In this document: positions 10,757 to 21,687 of the stretch, piece after piece
How positions within the stretch are numbered: position 1 is the first letter of the stretch
How the letters are laid out: the number at the start of each line of letters is the position of its first letter
Origin: Vreelandella hamiltonii
Lineage (GTDB): Bacteria > Pseudomonadota > Gammaproteobacteria > Pseudomonadales > Halomonadaceae
Length of the DNA: 56,938 nt
Assembly: GCF_014651775.1 (NCBI RefSeq)
Contig: NZ_BMXN01000022.1
Coordinates: 1-56,938 of the forward strand
Direction: 5' to 3'
The notes under the pieces: generated by a model
Seen by the model: the letters and a program-made list of their open reading frames with translations, nothing else
Told to the model about the DNA's origin: nothing
Database searches by the model: none
Translations under genes and position numbers: made by a program

Positions 10757-11695
10757 ATGTGGTTCAAGCACCTGCATCTATATCGCCTGCACGGCGCGCC
10801 CGAGCTCGACAGCCACACCCTGGCCAACGCGCTGGATGAACACGCCGCCAAGCCATTGGGCAATGCGGATGCTCGCCGACTAGGCTGGACCGCGCCCGCA
10901 GGCCGTCTGGGCGGCGGGCAGCGCCTGCACGAGATCCAGGGACATCGGCTGCTTTCGGCACTGCGCCAGGAACGTCTGCTGCCTGCCTCGGTGGTCAAGG
11001 AAGAAGTCGATGAGAAAGTCGCCGACATCGAAGCCAGCGAAGGACGCAAGGTAACGCGCAAGGAAAAGACCGCTCTCAAGGAGCAGGTCACCGAAGAGCT
11101 GATGCCCCGCGCTTTCGTGCGCAGCCAGAAAATCGACCTCTGGTGGGACACCCAGCACCAGCTGATCGGCATCAACGCCAGCTCGCGCACCCGCGCCGAA
11201 GACGTGCTGGACCTGCTGCGGGAAACCCTGGGCAGCCTCAAGGCAACGCCACTCAGCAGCCAGACGTTGCCGATACGCGCCATGACGACCTGGCTGGGTG
11301 ACTCCGCCAGCCGCCCCGCCGACCTGCAGCTGGGCGACCAGGTCGAGCTGAAGGCGAAAGGCGATGATGGCGTACTGCGCGCCCGACAAGTGGATCTGGA
11401 TAGCGACGAAATACAGCAGCTGCTCGAAAGCGGCCGTCAGGCGAGCAAGCTGGCCATGCAGATAGAGGGCCGCCTGAGCTTCGTGCTTCACGATGACCTT
11501 GCTCTGAAATCTCTGCGTTTCGGCGATGCATTGATCGAAGAGGCCGACCATGCCGATGATGGTGACGACGCTCTGGCACGCCTGGAAACCGATTTCATAT
11601 TGATGGCTCAGTCGCTGTCCGAGGACATTCGCCGTCTCATGGAGTGGCTGGGCGGTGAAGCCCAGCGGGAACCGAGTGCGCTATCTGGCACCTAA
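10757..11695 (+). CDS. rdgC: Recombination-associated protein RdgC
   Basis: Ring-shaped, sequence-nonspecific dsDNA-binding protein that restrains RecA-mediated recombination. The 312-residue product aligns over its length with E. coli RdgC: start MWFKHLHLYRL, LMPRAFVRSQKIDLWWDT, ALKSLRFGDALIEE and the tail DFILMAQ... LMEWLGGEAQR. The frame is open upstream to 10529, but homology begins at ATG 10757, preceded by AGGATTGGTGAC, so that start is used. The last seven residues extend beyond the E. coli protein. Confidence 0.95.
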   Translation: MWFKHLHLYRLHGAPELDSHTLANALDEHAAKPLGNADARRLGWTAPAGRLGGGQRLHEIQGHRLLSALRQERLLPASVVKEEVDEKVADIEASEGRKVTRKEKTALKEQVTEELMPRAFVRSQKIDLWWDTQHQLIGINASSRTRAEDVLDLLRETLGSLKATPLSSQTLPIRAMTTWLGDSASRPADLQLGDQVELKAKGDDGVLRARQVDLDSDEIQQLLESGRQASKLAMQIEGRLSFVLHDDLALKSLRFGDALIEEADHADDGDDALARLETDFILMAQSLSEDIRRLMEWLGGEAQREPSALSGT

Positions 11696-11759
11696 TGATG
11701 GGCAACCCCATACCTTCTCGGTGAATCGTTCATTTACTTGCTGACACGTTACGGATCGC

Positions 11760-12941
11760 ATGACTCAACACAATAACGCTCCTCACGCAGACGACACGAG
11801 TGACCCCTGGGCCGACATTCGGCCCTATATGGATCATGAGGTTCCTGAAGTTATTGCCCGGCTCTCTCGCGACACTGAGCTTCTGGACGCTTTGACCCGC
11901 TTTCGCCTGCCACGCATGGCCAAATGGGCTCCGCCCCTGGCCAGGGCACTGGCCGGTCACGCGGTGCGTCGTGAGGTCAAGGGCGTAACCAGTGTGCATG
12001 AATTTCAGATGCGCATTGCCCGTTACATGGAGCGGATGATACGCACCACCACCACTGCCTTTGACGTTTCAGGCCTGGACAAGCTCGACGAGCACAGTGC
12101 TTATCTCTTCATCGGCAACCACCGTGACATTTCGCTGGACCCAGCATTCGTCAACTATGCGCTCTACCAGGCGGGTCGTGACACCGTGCGTATCGCGATT
12201 GGCGACAACCTGCTGAAGAAGCCCTACGTCACGGACCTGATGCGCCTGAACAAGAGTTTCATCGTGCCGCGCAGCGCCAGAGGAAAACGTGCCATGCTGG
12301 CCGCCTACCAGCAGCTGTCCGGCTACATTCGCCACTCGATCACCGACGACAACCACTCCATCTGGATGGCCCAGCGGGAAGGTCGCGCCAAGAACGGCAT
12401 CGACCGTACCGACCCCGCCATCATCAAGATGTTGATCATGGCCAAACGGCTTGCCGAGCGCGACATCGTCTTTGGTGAAGCAGTAGCGGAACTCAAGCTG
12501 GTGCCTGTATCCATCAGCTATGAATACGACCCTTGTGACGTGCAAAAAGCTCAAGAACTGCACGACATCGCAACCCACGGCCGCTATGCCAAAAGCGAAT
12601 TCGAAGACATCCGCTCCATCGTCTCCGGCATCACCGGCTCCAAAGGTCGCGTTCAGCTGCGCTTTGGCAGCCCGGTAGGCTCGGACATGGAGACCCCTGA
12701 TGAAGTCGCCGCCGAGATCGACCGTCAGGTCATCGGTGGCTATCGGCTGTTCCCGAGTCACTACCTGGCCCTGGAAGCGCTGGGCGAAGCACCCGAGCTG
12801 GTGGCCCGCAAGTCGATCACCCGCCAGGACCGCGAACGCTTCAAGGCGCGGCTTGCCGAGGTTCCGGAAGCACTGCGACCCTATTGGCTGGAGCAGTATG
12901 CCAACCCCGTCAAGCACAAGGCTGGCAGGCTGAGCCTGTAA
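11760..12941 (+). CDS. PlsC-like 1-acylglycerol-3-phosphate acyltransferase family protein
   Basis: The 393-residue product has the acyltransferase block FIGNHRDISLDPAFVNYALY (about residues 116-135), with the conserved H of the H-x-D active site, and a second block NKSFIVPRSARGKRAMLAA. These place it in the PlsC/PlsB superfamily of glycerolipid acyltransferases. The spacing is H-R-D-I-S-L-D rather than the textbook HX4D, a pattern I recall from a proteobacterial subfamily. No obvious transmembrane segment is present, so membrane association would be peripheral. The exact acyl acceptor cannot be told from sequence. Confidence 0.75.
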   Translation: MTQHNNAPHADDTSDPWADIRPYMDHEVPEVIARLSRDTELLDALTRFRLPRMAKWAPPLARALAGHAVRREVKGVTSVHEFQMRIARYMERMIRTTTTAFDVSGLDKLDEHSAYLFIGNHRDISLDPAFVNYALYQAGRDTVRIAIGDNLLKKPYVTDLMRLNKSFIVPRSARGKRAMLAAYQQLSGYIRHSITDDNHSIWMAQREGRAKNGIDRTDPAIIKMLIMAKRLAERDIVFGEAVAELKLVPVSISYEYDPCDVQKAQELHDIATHGRYAKSEFEDIRSIVSGITGSKGRVQLRFGSPVGSDMETPDEVAAEIDRQVIGGYRLFPSHYLALEALGEAPELVARKSITRQDRERFKARLAEVPEALRPYWLEQYANPVKHKAGRLSL

Positions 12942-12981
12942 TCCGGTTGCTCATCGGTCGTGTTGGGCAGGTCATGTGACT

Positions 12982-13000
12982 TTGCATGCTCAACATGCAA
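12982..13000. promoter_or_regulatory. Perfect dyad upstream of the small gene at 13074
   Basis: TTGCATG-CTCAA-CATGCAA is a perfect 7-bp inverted repeat with a 5-base spacer, about 75 bases before the start at 13074. It has no following T-run on the plus strand, so it looks more like an operator than a terminator. Confidence 0.35.
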
Positions 13001-13032
13001 AAAAGTGCTATGGTCAAGGCATTCATTGGTCT

Positions 13033-13054
13033 CGCCAGGGCACCTGCCCTGGCG
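13033..13054. repeat. Second inverted repeat in the leader of the small gene
   Basis: CGCCAGGG-CACCTG-CCCTGGCG is a perfect 8-bp inverted repeat ending 19 bases before the start codon at 13074 and just upstream of the ribosome binding site TAAGGAG. It could form a leader hairpin that influences translation, or be the remains of a terminator for the acyltransferase gene. There is no U-tract. Confidence 0.4.
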
Positions 13055-13073
13055 TGGTCTTAAGGAGACTCCC

Positions 13074-13355
13074 ATGTCCGCATCAGAAATCCAAAAAACT
13101 CGTATTATCAACGAACTGCGTGGATTCATTCGCAAGCTTCTTCAGGATCCCAAAATCCTCGAGCAGTCGCTGACCATCGCCCGTCAGCAGCTGTCGGAAG
13201 GTAGCAGCCCCGCCATCATGGCGCGCATTGCCAATGAAATTTCCGACACCACCAGCGTGCACATCCCTGAAGACCCTGCCGAGCACTCCGATGCCGACAA
13301 GCTGTTTCTGGAACTGCTGCGCGAAGTGGTTCAGGAAGAGCAGGCGCTGTACTAG
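13074..13355 (+). CDS. Small acidic protein of unknown function
   Basis: The product is 93 residues (MSASEIQKTRIINELRGFIR...VVQEEQALY), predicted mostly helical, acidic overall, with no membrane segment or cysteine. The start is fixed by a strong TAAGGAG eight bases before ATG 13074. The longer open frame upstream to 12960 is leader. It lies 83 bases before metG in the same direction. I do not recognise the family. Its own dyad-rich leader suggests it is regulated separately from the acyltransferase gene. Confidence 0.75.
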   Translation: MSASEIQKTRIINELRGFIRKLLQDPKILEQSLTIARQQLSEGSSPAIMARIANEISDTTSVHIPEDPAEHSDADKLFLELLREVVQEEQALY

Positions 13356-13438
13356 TTTCGCTGGCTGCATGCCAGGTGGCGACACACGTTTATCTCACTC
13401 CATTTATTTGTTTTGCCTAGACGGAATCAACCTTCACC

Positions 13439-15475
13439 ATGTCCAACACTGCTCCACGCAACATTCTGGTGACCAGCGCACTGCCCTATGCCAACGGTGC
13501 CATCCACCTGGGTCATCTGCTTGAGTACATCCAGACCGACATCTGGGTACGTTTTCAGAAAAGCCGTGGCCAGCAGTGCTACTACGTATGCGCCGACGAC
13601 GCCCATGGCACGGCCATCATGTTGCGAGCCGAGCAGGAAGGCATCTCCCCAGAAGCGCTGATCGAAAGAGTCTCTCAGGACCATCAGGAAGACTTTGCTC
13701 GCTTTGGCGTGGGCTTTGACAACTACCACTCCACCCACTCCGAAGAGAACCGTCACTACAGCGAACTGATCTACAAGCGCCTGCGCGACAAGGGCCATAT
13801 TGCGACCCGCGACATCGAGCAGATGTACGACCCCCAGAAAGGCCTGTTCCTGGCGGATCGCTTTATCAAGGGCACCTGCCCCAAATGCCATGCTGACGAT
13901 CAGTACGGGGATAACTGCGAGAAGTGTGGCGCTACTTATACCCCCGCTGATTTGATCAATCCGGTGTCCGCCATTTCCGGCGCCACGCCCGAGGTGCGTA
14001 GCTCGACCCACTACTTCTTCAAGCTGCCGGACTTCGCCGAGTTCTTGCAACAGTGGATCAACGACGGTCACGTTCAGCCCCAGATTCGCAACAAGCTGAT
14101 GGAGTGGTTCGAATCCGGCTTCAATGAATGGGACATTTCTCGGGACGCGCCCTATTTCGGCTTTGAGATCCCGGATGCGCCCGGCAAATATTTCTACGTC
14201 TGGCTGGATGCCCCCATCGGCTACCTGGCCAGCTTCAAGAACCTGTGTGACCGCCAGGGCATCGACTTCGACAGCTTCTGGCAGCCGAACTCCAACGCGG
14301 AGGTCTACCATTTCATCGGCAAGGATATCGTCTACTTCCACGCCCTGTTCTGGCCGGCCATGCTCCATGGGGCAGAGTTCCGTACGCCCACGGCGGTCAA
14401 CTGTCACGGCTTCCTGACCGTGGATGGTGCCAAGATGTCCAAGTCCCGTGGCACCTTCATCAAGGCTGCCACCTATGCCGAGCACCTCAACCCCGAGTAT
14501 CTGCGCTACTACTTTGCCGCCAAGCTGACCTCCAAGGTCGACGACCTCGACCTGAACCTCGATGACTTTGCCGCGCGCGTGAACTCGGATCTGGTCGGCA
14601 AGGTCGTGAACATCGCCAGCCGCTGTGCAGGCTTCGTCAAAAAACTCGGCGGCGGAACGCTCTCCGAACATTGCGCTGAACCGGCCATGGTTGCCCGCTT
14701 CATCTCGGCCGGTGAGGATATCGCTGCCGATTTCGAAGCGCGGGAATTCAGCCGCGCCATGCGCAAGATCATGGAGCTGGCCGATGAAGCCAATACCTAC
14801 ATCGCTGACAAAGAGCCCTGGGCACTGGCCAAGCAGGACGGACGCGAACAGGAAGTGCTGGAAATCTGCTCGGTGGGCATCAACCTGTTCCGCCAGCTGA
14901 TGGTCTATCTGGCGCCGGTGGTGCCGAGCATGGCGGAGCAAGCCCGCGAGTTTCTGGCGCTGGATACCCTCGATTGGGAAAGCCGCCAGAGCGTACTGGT
15001 AAACCACGCCATCAACAAATTCAAACCGCTGATGACCCGGGTAGAGCGAGACAGGATCGACGCCATGATCGACGCTTCCAAGGAGGATCTGGTGGAAGAG
15101 CAGAAACTCAAGAATACGCCCAAAGGCCCGCTGGCCGAGGATCCCATCGCCGCCGAGATCAGCTTCGACGATTTCGCCAAAGTCGACCTGCGCATTGCGC
15201 GTATCGCCAAGGCACAGTACGTGGAAGGCGCAGACAAGCTGCTGCAGCTGACCCTCGACCTGGGCGGCGAGACCCGCAACGTCTTTTCCGGCATTCGCTC
15301 GGCCTATTCTCCAGAAGCGCTGGAAGGACGACTGACCGTCATGGTCGCCAACCTGGCTCCGAGAAAAATGCGCTTCGGCCTGTCAGAAGGTATGGTGTTG
15401 GCTTCCGCCAATAACGATGGCATCTATCTGCTGTCTCCCGACTCTGGCGCGGAGCCCGGTCAGCGAGTCACCTGA
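13439..15475 (+). CDS. metG: Methionyl-tRNA synthetase
   Basis: Charges tRNA-Met with methionine. The 678-residue, class I enzyme has the HIGH-type motif in [18 protein letters not shown] (residues about 18-35), a zinc-binding CPKC...CEKC knuckle near residues 145-161, and [11 protein letters not shown]-terminal tRNA-binding (EMAP/Arc1p-like) domain starts at about residue 577 ([20 protein letters not shown]). Length and domain order equal the dimeric E. coli-type MetG. Genes for the Mrp/ApbC scaffold often found beside metG are absent here. Confidence 0.98.
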   Translation: MSNTAPRNILVTSALPYANGAIHLGHLLEYIQTDIWVRFQKSRGQQCYYVCADDAHGTAIMLRAEQEGISPEALIERVSQDHQEDFARFGVGFDNYHSTHSEENRHYSELIYKRLRDKGHIATRDIEQMYDPQKGLFLADRFIKGTCPKCHADDQYGDNCEKCGATYTPADLINPVSAISGATPEVRSSTHYFFKLPDFAEFLQQWINDGHVQPQIRNKLMEWFESGFNEWDISRDAPYFGFEIPDAPGKYFYVWLDAPIGYLASFKNLCDRQGIDFDSFWQPNSNAEVYHFIGKDIVYFHALFWPAMLHGAEFRTPTAVNCHGFLTVDGAKMSKSRGTFIKAATYAEHLNPEYLRYYFAAKLTSKVDDLDLNLDDFAARVNSDLVGKVVNIASRCAGFVKKLGGGTLSEHCAEPAMVARFISAGEDIAADFEAREFSRAMRKIMELADEANTYIADKEPWALAKQDGREQEVLEICSVGINLFRQLMVYLAPVVPSMAEQAREFLALDTLDWESRQSVLVNHAINKFKPLMTRVERDRIDAMIDASKEDLVEEQKLKNTPKGPLAEDPIAAEISFDDFAKVDLRIARIAKAQYVEGADKLLQLTLDLGGETRNVFSGIRSAYSPEALEGRLTVMVANLAPRKMRFGLSEGMVLASANNDGIYLLSPDSGAEPGQRVT

Positions 15476-15505
15476 GCCTGGCCTGATCAGTCGCGCAGCA
15501 GACGC

Positions 15506-15541
15506 CAGCAAGGGGCATAGCCAACCGCCTGCCCCTTGCTG
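15506..15541 (+). terminator. Terminator-like hairpin after metG
   Basis: A perfect 12-bp stem (CAGCAAGGGGCA / TGCCCCTTGCTG) with a 12-base loop, followed by TTTG. The U-run is short, so efficiency is uncertain. Confidence 0.6.
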
Positions 15542-15621
15542 TTTGAGGAAAATGAAAGTCAAGGAGAGTGAAGGGGCTTCACGACGCTACCTTCATCGCG
15601 ACAACAGGACTGAGTGCACCC

Positions 15622-17211
15622 ATGGTTCAACGCTGGCCTTTGTCATTGCGTTTTCGCTTTCTTGCCCTGCTGGGCAGCGTATTGCTGTGCGCCATGCTGG
15701 CACTGGGGGCGCTGAGTCACTGGCTGATCTTTCCTGCTCTGCAGGCAGAAGAAAGGGACGCCGCTCACCGCGAGCTGGATCGTACCGCCCGTGGCCTGGT
15801 CTTGAGCCAACAGCAGCTGCATGCACAAGTACGTGACTGGGCACACTGGGACGATACCTATCGTTTCCTGCAAGGGGATTACCCAGGCTTCACCGAGGTG
15901 AATTTTAGCGCGCAAATGTTCGAGGACATGCGCTATCAGCTCATGGTGCTTTTTACTCTCGACGGTGAGCTGTATCTGCTATCGGGCATCGACCCGCAAA
16001 CAGGCCAGTTCAGCACCTGTACCTCAGCCACCGGCGAGTGCGCCTGGATGGCGCCTTGGACTCAGACCATGCAACTGGCCATCGAGGAGGGCCATGCCAA
16101 CGAGGTCCACATCGCCATCGAAGGGTGGCCAGCCTTGCTGGCGGGTAGCCCTATCCTGCAAACCGACGAGAGTGGCCCCGCCGTGGGGTGGCTGTTCAAG
16201 ATACGTGCGCTGAACGACTCATGGCAAGCCCTCATGGCGGATTACACAGGGCTGCCCATCGCACTGTCGGTGACGGACGCAACACATCCGCCGGAAGCAC
16301 AGTTGACCTTCTCCGACGACACGGCCTATGCCGAACAATACTTCCCGACGCTAGGCAATGACAGCCAGCTAGCCTTGGGAATCGAGCTCAATCGCCATGG
16401 CTATCTAAGCAGTTTGACGACCTTCAACTACGTTCTGATATGGACGGCCGTGCTGATGTCCCTGGTCATCGGACTGGTGCTGCTGGTGCTGGAGCGGCTG
16501 GTACTGACGCCCTTGCGCCAGTTGACCCACTTCACCCAACAGTTGGCGCCAGCAGAGGCGGCAACGCTCACCCTGGTAGAGCGGCGAGATGAGATCGGCA
16601 CCTTGTCACGAGCCTTTCACCACCAGCTGGACTGCCAACATCGGTTGAACGCCGAGCTACTGACACTCTCCACCCATGATCCGCTGACAGGCCTGCCCAA
16701 TCGGCGGCTGTTCGACCAGCGCCTGGAGGCTGCCATCTCAGATGCCCAGCAACACCCGGTGGCCGTCATGATGCTGGATATCGATCATTTCAAACTCTAC
16801 AACGACCATTACGGGCATGTGCAGGGCGATAGATGCCTTGAACAAGTTGGGCAGGTATTCGAGCGCTGTGCCGCTGGGCGTGGCTATCTGATTGCCCGCA
16901 CCGGTGGCGAAGAGTTCAGCGCCTTGCTGCTCACCACGGAACCTTCGCAAGCTCTGCAACTTGGCCAGGACATCATCGCGGCCATCGACCAACTTGCACT
17001 ACCCCATGCAACATCGCCCGTCTGCCATCATGTCACCATCAGCGTGGGCGTTGGCTCGCTGCAGGATAGCCAGACGGCTCAGCCAAGCGCCGTCATGAGC
17101 ACCGCCGACCAGGCGCTGTACCTGGCCAAGGCGCAAGGCAGACACCGCGCCGTTCGATTTGCATCTCCGCTAGCCAGCGACGCCAGTTCCACGCACAATA
17201 CGCCGCCATGA
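15622..17211 (+). CDS. Membrane-bound CHASE4-GGDEF diguanylate cyclase
   Basis: Predicted c-di-GMP synthase. From ATG 15622 the product is 529 residues: TM helix (about 10-35), periplasmic CHASE4-like sensor with [18 protein letters not shown], second TM (about 275-300), HAMP-like linker, and GGDEF domain ([18 protein letters not shown] ... [14 protein letters not shown]). The active-site GGEEF is intact. The upstream RxxD inhibitory site is missing (GRGY in its place), so product inhibition is not expected. A GTG at 15568 could add 18 residues, but its ribosome site is too close. The stop overlaps the rsxA start (ATGA), coupling it to the Rnf operon. Confidence 0.88.
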   Translation: MVQRWPLSLRFRFLALLGSVLLCAMLALGALSHWLIFPALQAEERDAAHRELDRTARGLVLSQQQLHAQVRDWAHWDDTYRFLQGDYPGFTEVNFSAQMFEDMRYQLMVLFTLDGELYLLSGIDPQTGQFSTCTSATGECAWMAPWTQTMQLAIEEGHANEVHIAIEGWPALLAGSPILQTDESGPAVGWLFKIRALNDSWQALMADYTGLPIALSVTDATHPPEAQLTFSDDTAYAEQYFPTLGNDSQLALGIELNRHGYLSSLTTFNYVLIWTAVLMSLVIGLVLLVLERLVLTPLRQLTHFTQQLAPAEAATLTLVERRDEIGTLSRAFHHQLDCQHRLNAELLTLSTHDPLTGLPNRRLFDQRLEAAISDAQQHPVAVMMLDIDHFKLYNDHYGHVQGDRCLEQVGQVFERCAAGRGYLIARTGGEEFSALLLTTEPSQALQLGQDIIAAIDQLALPHATSPVCHHVTISVGVGSLQDSQTAQPSAVMSTADQALYLAKAQGRHRAVRFASPLASDASSTHNTPP

Positions 17212-17795
17212 ACGAACTGTTTGTCATCCTGATCAGCACCGCGCTGGTCAATAATTTCGTGTTGGTCCAGTTTCTTGGCTTATGTCCTTTCATGGGTGTC
17301 TCCAACAAGCTGGAGTCTGCCATGGGCATGTCTCTGGCCACCACCTTCGTGCTTACCCTGGCCTCCGCGGCCAGCTACGTGGTGTACCACGGCCTGCTGG
17401 TACCGCTGGACATTACCTACCTGCGAACGATCAGTTTTATCGTGGTCATTGCTGCCGTCGTACAGTTCACCGAGATCATGGTGCGCCAGCTGAGCCCGCT
17501 GCTGCATCAAGTGCTGGGTATTTTCCTGCCCCTGATCACCACCAACTGCGCCGTACTCGGAGTGGCGCTGCTGTCGCTCAACCGCGAACTGAGCTTCTTC
17601 CACACCACCCTCTATGGCCTGGGCGCGGCAGCAGGTTTCTCGCTGGTGCTGGTGCTGTTCGCCGCCATGCGTGAGCGGCTGGCCGGTGCCGATATACCAA
17701 AGCCGTTCCAGGGCGCCGCCATTGCCATGGTGACCGCCAGCCTGATGTCGCTGGCGTTTCTGGGCTTTTCCGGCCTGGTGCAGGGGGCATCGTAA
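17208..17795 (+). CDS. rsxA: Rnf/Rsx electron transport complex subunit A
   Basis: Integral membrane subunit of the ion-translocating Rnf (Rsx) complex, which passes electrons between NADH and ferredoxin and in E. coli keeps SoxR reduced. The 195-residue product starts [20 protein letters not shown], contains about six TM helices, and has the paired cysteine motifs FLGLCPFMG and [10 protein letters not shown] that bind an intramembrane Fe-S cluster in this family. Overlaps the upstream cyclase by 4 bases and rsxB by 1 base. Confidence 0.97.
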   Translation: MNELFVILISTALVNNFVLVQFLGLCPFMGVSNKLESAMGMSLATTFVLTLASAASYVVYHGLLVPLDITYLRTISFIVVIAAVVQFTEIMVRQLSPLLHQVLGIFLPLITTNCAVLGVALLSLNRELSFFHTTLYGLGAAAGFSLVLVLFAAMRERLAGADIPKPFQGAAIAMVTASLMSLAFLGFSGLVQGAS

Positions 17796-18376
17796 TGGGC
17801 GAATCATTGTCATGGTGGGGGGTCGCCAGCGCCGTGGGCGCATTGACCACTCTGGGCCTGCTGTTCGGGGCGCTGCTGGGTTTGGCCAGCGCGCGCTTCA
17901 AGGGGGATGAAAATCCCCTGGTGGAGCAAATCGATGCGCTGCTGCCACAAACCCAGTGTGGCCAGTGCGGCTACCCCGGCTGCCGCCCTTACGCCGAAGC
18001 GATCAACCAGGGCGATGCCATCAACAAGTGCCCGCCCGGCGGAGACGCCACGGTAGTGGCCCTGGCCGAGCTGCTGGGTCGCGAACCAGCGCCCCTGGAT
18101 GGCGAAGCCCCCAGCGAAGATCGTGTGGCCTTCATCCGCGAAGCCGAGTGCATTGGCTGCACCAAATGCATTCAGGCCTGCCCGGTGGATGCCATCATCG
18201 GCGCGGCCAAACAGATGCACACGGTCATCGAAGACGAATGTACCGGCTGCGATTTATGCGTCGCCCCTTGCCCGGTGGACTGCATCGACATGCTGCCACG
18301 ACGCAAGCCGTTGAGTCAGTGGGAGCCCATTATCAGCGACCGCGCAACGCCAGGGAGTGCTCATGTCCCGTCATGA
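17795..18376 (+). CDS. rsxB: Rnf/Rsx complex subunit B (Fe-S)
   Basis: Membrane-anchored iron-sulfur subunit carrying electrons within the complex. The 193-residue protein has an N-terminal TM helix, a [16 protein letters not shown] four-Fe-S motif with a distal Cys (NKCPPGG), and two ferredoxin CxxCxxCxxxCP motifs ([24 protein letters not shown]). The start overlaps the rsxA stop (TAATG). All cluster cysteines are present. Confidence 0.97.
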   Translation: MGESLSWWGVASAVGALTTLGLLFGALLGLASARFKGDENPLVEQIDALLPQTQCGQCGYPGCRPYAEAINQGDAINKCPPGGDATVVALAELLGREPAPLDGEAPSEDRVAFIREAECIGCTKCIQACPVDAIIGAAKQMHTVIEDECTGCDLCVAPCPVDCIDMLPRRKPLSQWEPIISDRATPGSAHVPS

Positions 18377-20030
18377 TTTTCCCGGCGGCATTTATCCGCC
18401 CGAGCGCAAGCAGCGCTCACTCACCGCGCCGCTGAGGGTGGCCCCGCTGCCTGCTCAAGTGGTGTTGCCCCTCGATCAACATGTCGGCAAGCCCGCCCTG
18501 CCCTGCGTGGCCGCAGGCGAGCGCGTTAAGGTGGGCACTGTGGTGGCCCGTAAAGGTGGGCTGGTATCGGCCAATGTGCATGCCAGCCTGAGCGGCACCG
18601 TGCGTGAGGTCAGCCCTCAGTCGGTGACGATCGTAGGCGACGGCGACGATGAGTGGCAGCGGCTGGCCCCGCTCGACTGGCGGCGGGCGGAGCCTTCAGC
18701 GCTGGTGGCACGCTTGGACGATAGCGGCCTGGCAGGTCTGGGTGGCGCGGGCTTTCCGACTCACGTCAAAGCGCAGGTCAGCCTGCAGCACCCCATCGAT
18801 ACGCTGGTGGTCAATGCCGCCGAGTGCGAGCCCTACATCACCGCCGACGACATGACGCTGCGCCACTATGCCGCCCAGGTGCTGGAAGGCGCAGCAATTT
18901 TGGCCACCCTGTGTGACGCGTCGCGTATCGTCGTGGGTATCGAGGATAACAAGCCCGAGGCATGCCAAGCCCTGCAGGCGGCGCTGCCCCAGGTGCCATC
19001 ACCGATTCCGGTGACGCTCGAGGTGATCGAAACCCGCTACCCCAGCGGGGGCGAGCGACAGCTGATCAAAAAGCTGCTGGGCAGAGACGTACCCAGCGGC
19101 GGCCTGCCAGTGGATGTGGGCGTTCTGTGTCACAACCCGGGGACGCTGCTGGCGGCACAGCAGGCCATCTGTGAGGGCACACCGTTGGTCGAGCGCATCG
19201 TCACCCTGACAGGGGAGGCCATCGAACGGCCAGGCAACTACTGGGTACGTCTGGGCACCCCGATAGAGGGTCTGCTTCAGCAGGCGGGGCTGGCGCCGGA
19301 TGCCCTGCATCAAGTAGTGGTGGGTGGGCCCATGATGGGGAAAGCGCTGGCATCGCTGGACGTTCCCGTCATCAAAACCACCAACTGCCTGATTGCCGCC
19401 ACCCGCCAGGAACTGCCCCCGGCGCCAGACGCTTCCCCCTGTATTCGCTGCGGTGCCTGCGAAACCGTCTGCCCGGTGCAGCTGCTGCCCCAGCAGCTGC
19501 ATTGGCACGCGCAAAGTGGCCATGACGCGGCTCTGGAAAAACAGCACCTGTTCGACTGCATCGAATGCGGCGCCTGCAGTTTCGTATGCCCCAGCCATAT
19601 CCCGCTGGTGGCGGAATACCGCACGGCCAAACAGCGGATCCGCTTGAAGCGCATCGAAACCGCCAAGGCAGAGCACGCTCGCCACCGCTTCGAGTTCCGC
19701 CAGGCCAGGCTGGCCCGGGAAGAGGCGGAGAAGCAGGCTCGCCGCCAGGCGCGGCTTGCCCAGCAGCGTCAGCCGTCGTCATCGGGTGCCGAGCCCCGCG
19801 CCGCAGAGCTGCCAGCCGTTGACCTGCGCAGCTTGCGCATCGCACAGACCGCGGCCAGGGCGGCGGTCAAAAAAGCCGAGAAAGCGCTGGCTCGCGCCGT
19901 GGCAGAAGACCCTCAACAATCCCAGGAGGATCTGGAGATGCAGCTGGCCACTGCCCAGGAAAACCTGCTCGCCGCGGATGCCCGACTGGCCGATGCCAGA
20001 GCCCGCGAACGGGAGCAAACGACACCATGA
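18363..20030 (+). CDS. rsxC: Rnf/Rsx complex subunit C (NADH-binding, Fe-S)
   Basis: Peripheral subunit resembling the NADH/FMN-binding NuoF fold. The 555-residue product contains the nucleotide/FMN-binding [12 protein letters not shown] and [15 protein letters not shown] segments and two 4Fe-4S motifs, [12 protein letters not shown] and [13 protein letters not shown] charged Ala/Arg/Gln-rich coiled tail of about 130 residues follows, shorter than the long repeat tail of E. coli RsxC (about 740 residues). ATG 18363 is chosen over a GTG at 18357 because AGGGAG stands 7 bases upstream. Overlaps rsxB by 14 bases. Confidence 0.96.
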   Translation: MSRHDFPGGIYPPERKQRSLTAPLRVAPLPAQVVLPLDQHVGKPALPCVAAGERVKVGTVVARKGGLVSANVHASLSGTVREVSPQSVTIVGDGDDEWQRLAPLDWRRAEPSALVARLDDSGLAGLGGAGFPTHVKAQVSLQHPIDTLVVNAAECEPYITADDMTLRHYAAQVLEGAAILATLCDASRIVVGIEDNKPEACQALQAALPQVPSPIPVTLEVIETRYPSGGERQLIKKLLGRDVPSGGLPVDVGVLCHNPGTLLAAQQAICEGTPLVERIVTLTGEAIERPGNYWVRLGTPIEGLLQQAGLAPDALHQVVVGGPMMGKALASLDVPVIKTTNCLIAATRQELPPAPDASPCIRCGACETVCPVQLLPQQLHWHAQSGHDAALEKQHLFDCIECGACSFVCPSHIPLVAEYRTAKQRIRLKRIETAKAEHARHRFEFRQARLAREEAEKQARRQARLAQQRQPSSSGAEPRAAELPAVDLRSLRIAQTAARAAVKKAEKALARAVAEDPQQSQEDLEMQLATAQENLLAADARLADARAREREQTTP

Positions 20031-21055
20031 GCATGCTCCAGGCCTCGACGCTGGGCCTTGCCCCTTCCTCGGCATCGATCATGCGCTGGGTCATTTTGGC
20101 GACCCTGCCGGGGCTACTGGCCATGACCTTCTATTTTGGGCTGGGGGTGCTGACCAACGTGGCAGTGGCCGCCGGCGTTGCCATGCTGGCAGAGGCCGCC
20201 ATACTCGCCCTGCGCCGTCGCCGCGTGGTCGCTACCTTGACCGACGGCAGCGCCCTGCTGACGGGCGTTCTGCTGGGCGCCTCGCTGCCCCCCGGTAGCC
20301 CCTGGTGGCTGCTGGCGGTAGGGGCCATCGCCGCGGTGGTGGTCGCCAAGCAGCTGTATGGAGGGCTGGGGCACAACCCCTTCAATCCGGCCATGGTGGG
20401 TTACGCCCTGCTGCTGGTATCGTTTCCAACCTACATGACGCTGTGGCCAGTGCCGCACCAGGCAGGTTCGATGGCGACACTCTGGGCCCAGGTCAGCGGC
20501 ACCCTCTCCGCTGCCGAGCTGGACGCGCTGAGTGGTGCCACGCCATTGGATGCCTTCAAGCATAAAGGACTGACAGGGGCAGATGAGTTCTGGGCGGCGG
20601 CTGCGCTGGAAGACACGGTACAGGCCTGGCGCATGATCGCGCTGGCGTGGCTGGCAGGCGGGTTGCTGCTGTTGTTCAAACGAGTGATCAGTTGGCATAT
20701 TCCGGTTGCCATGCTGGGTAGCATGGCACTGATCGCGGCACTGCTCTACGGCCTGGACAGCGACCAGTATGCTTCTCCGCTGTTTCATCTGACCATGGGG
20801 GCTACCCTGTTTGGTGCCTTCTTCATTGCCACGGACCCGGTATCGGCGGCGACCAGTCGGCGCGGCAAGCTGTTGTTCGGCATCGGCATCGGGGTGTTGG
20901 TCATGATCATCCGCACCTTCGGCGGCTATCCCGATGCCGTCGCCTTTGCCGTGCTGCTGATGAACCTGTGCGTGCCGCTGCTGGATCTTTACAGCGCTCC
21001 TGTTCCTACAGGGCATCGTCCCACAGGGCACCGCCCCCAGGCGAAGCGCCCATGA
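20027..21055 (+). CDS. rsxD: Rnf/Rsx complex subunit D
   Basis: Integral membrane flavoprotein subunit with about nine to ten TM helices. The 342-residue product carries LSGATPLDAF, whose Thr is the covalent FMN attachment site in this family, and the GHNPFNPAMVGYALLL helix. The C-terminus is an unusual hydrophilic PTGHRPTGHRP near-repeat. The start overlaps the rsxC stop (ATGA) and the end overlaps rsxG (ATGA). Confidence 0.96.
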   Translation: MSMLQASTLGLAPSSASIMRWVILATLPGLLAMTFYFGLGVLTNVAVAAGVAMLAEAAILALRRRRVVATLTDGSALLTGVLLGASLPPGSPWWLLAVGAIAAVVVAKQLYGGLGHNPFNPAMVGYALLLVSFPTYMTLWPVPHQAGSMATLWAQVSGTLSAAELDALSGATPLDAFKHKGLTGADEFWAAAALEDTVQAWRMIALAWLAGGLLLLFKRVISWHIPVAMLGSMALIAALLYGLDSDQYASPLFHLTMGATLFGAFFIATDPVSAATSRRGKLLFGIGIGVLVMIIRTFGGYPDAVAFAVLLMNLCVPLLDLYSAPVPTGHRPTGHRPQAKRP

Positions 21056-21687
21056 CGCTCTATCAATCCATGTGGCGTGGGGCGCTGGCGCTGGGCACCT
21101 TTGCGCTGGTAACGGCAGGCAGCGTGGCATTGACTCGGGCGCTGACCGCCGAGCGTATCGAGCAGCACCAGCTGGCCTATCAATATCGCCAGCTGCAGGC
21201 AGTGCTGCCAGCTTCGCTGGTCACGGACTCACAGGCATCGCTGCTGGAAGACACCTTCGAGCTGCCTGAGCCCGAGCGGCTGGGCCACCGCGCGCCCACA
21301 CACGGCTGGTATGTTCACCACGCAGACGAGGCTGCCGTCGTTCTGCCGGTCATCACCCACCAGGGCTACAGCGGAGCCATTCACCTGCTGGTGGGGATTG
21401 ACCATGAGGGCCGTATCAGCGGCGTTCGGGTCACTCGGCACCAGGAAACGCCAGGGCTAGGCGATGCCATCGAACGCCAGCGCAGCGACTGGATCACTCG
21501 CTTCGATGGCTTGACACGTCACAGTCTGCCCCCAGAAAGCTGGGCGGTGCGACAACAGGGCGGCGCGTTCGATGGCTTCACCGGGGCCACCATCACCCCA
21601 AGCGCGGTCATCAATGCCGTTCACGATGCCCTGCGCTATGCCCATGAGGTCCGTTTGCCCATCACCATCGAGGAGCCCGAGACATGA
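21052..21687 (+). CDS. rsxG: Rnf/Rsx complex subunit G
   Basis: Membrane-anchored periplasmic flavoprotein subunit. The 211-residue product has one N-terminal TM helix (about 7-29), a [19 protein letters not shown] segment and the FMN-acceptor motif [17 protein letters not shown] with the modified Thr. The frame is open upstream into rsxD, but ATG 21052 is chosen for the 4-base ATGA overlap and because the TM anchor follows directly. No ApbE-type flavin transferase gene is in the operon, so one must be elsewhere. Confidence 0.95.
   Translation: MTLYQSMWRGALALGTFALVTAGSVALTRALTAERIEQHQLAYQYRQLQAVLPASLVTDSQASLLEDTFELPEPERLGHRAPTHGWYVHHADEAAVVLPVITHQGYSGAIHLLVGIDHEGRISGVRVTRHQETPGLGDAIERQRSDWITRFDGLTRHSLPPESWAVRQQGGAFDGFTGATITPSAVINAVHDALRYAHEVRLPITIEEPET

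Noticed and set aside
15552..15621. Alternative longer starts of the GGDEF protein
   Set aside because: The GTG at 15568 has its ribosome site directly abutting it, and the ATG at 15552 is in another frame; the TM segment follows the ATG at 15622.
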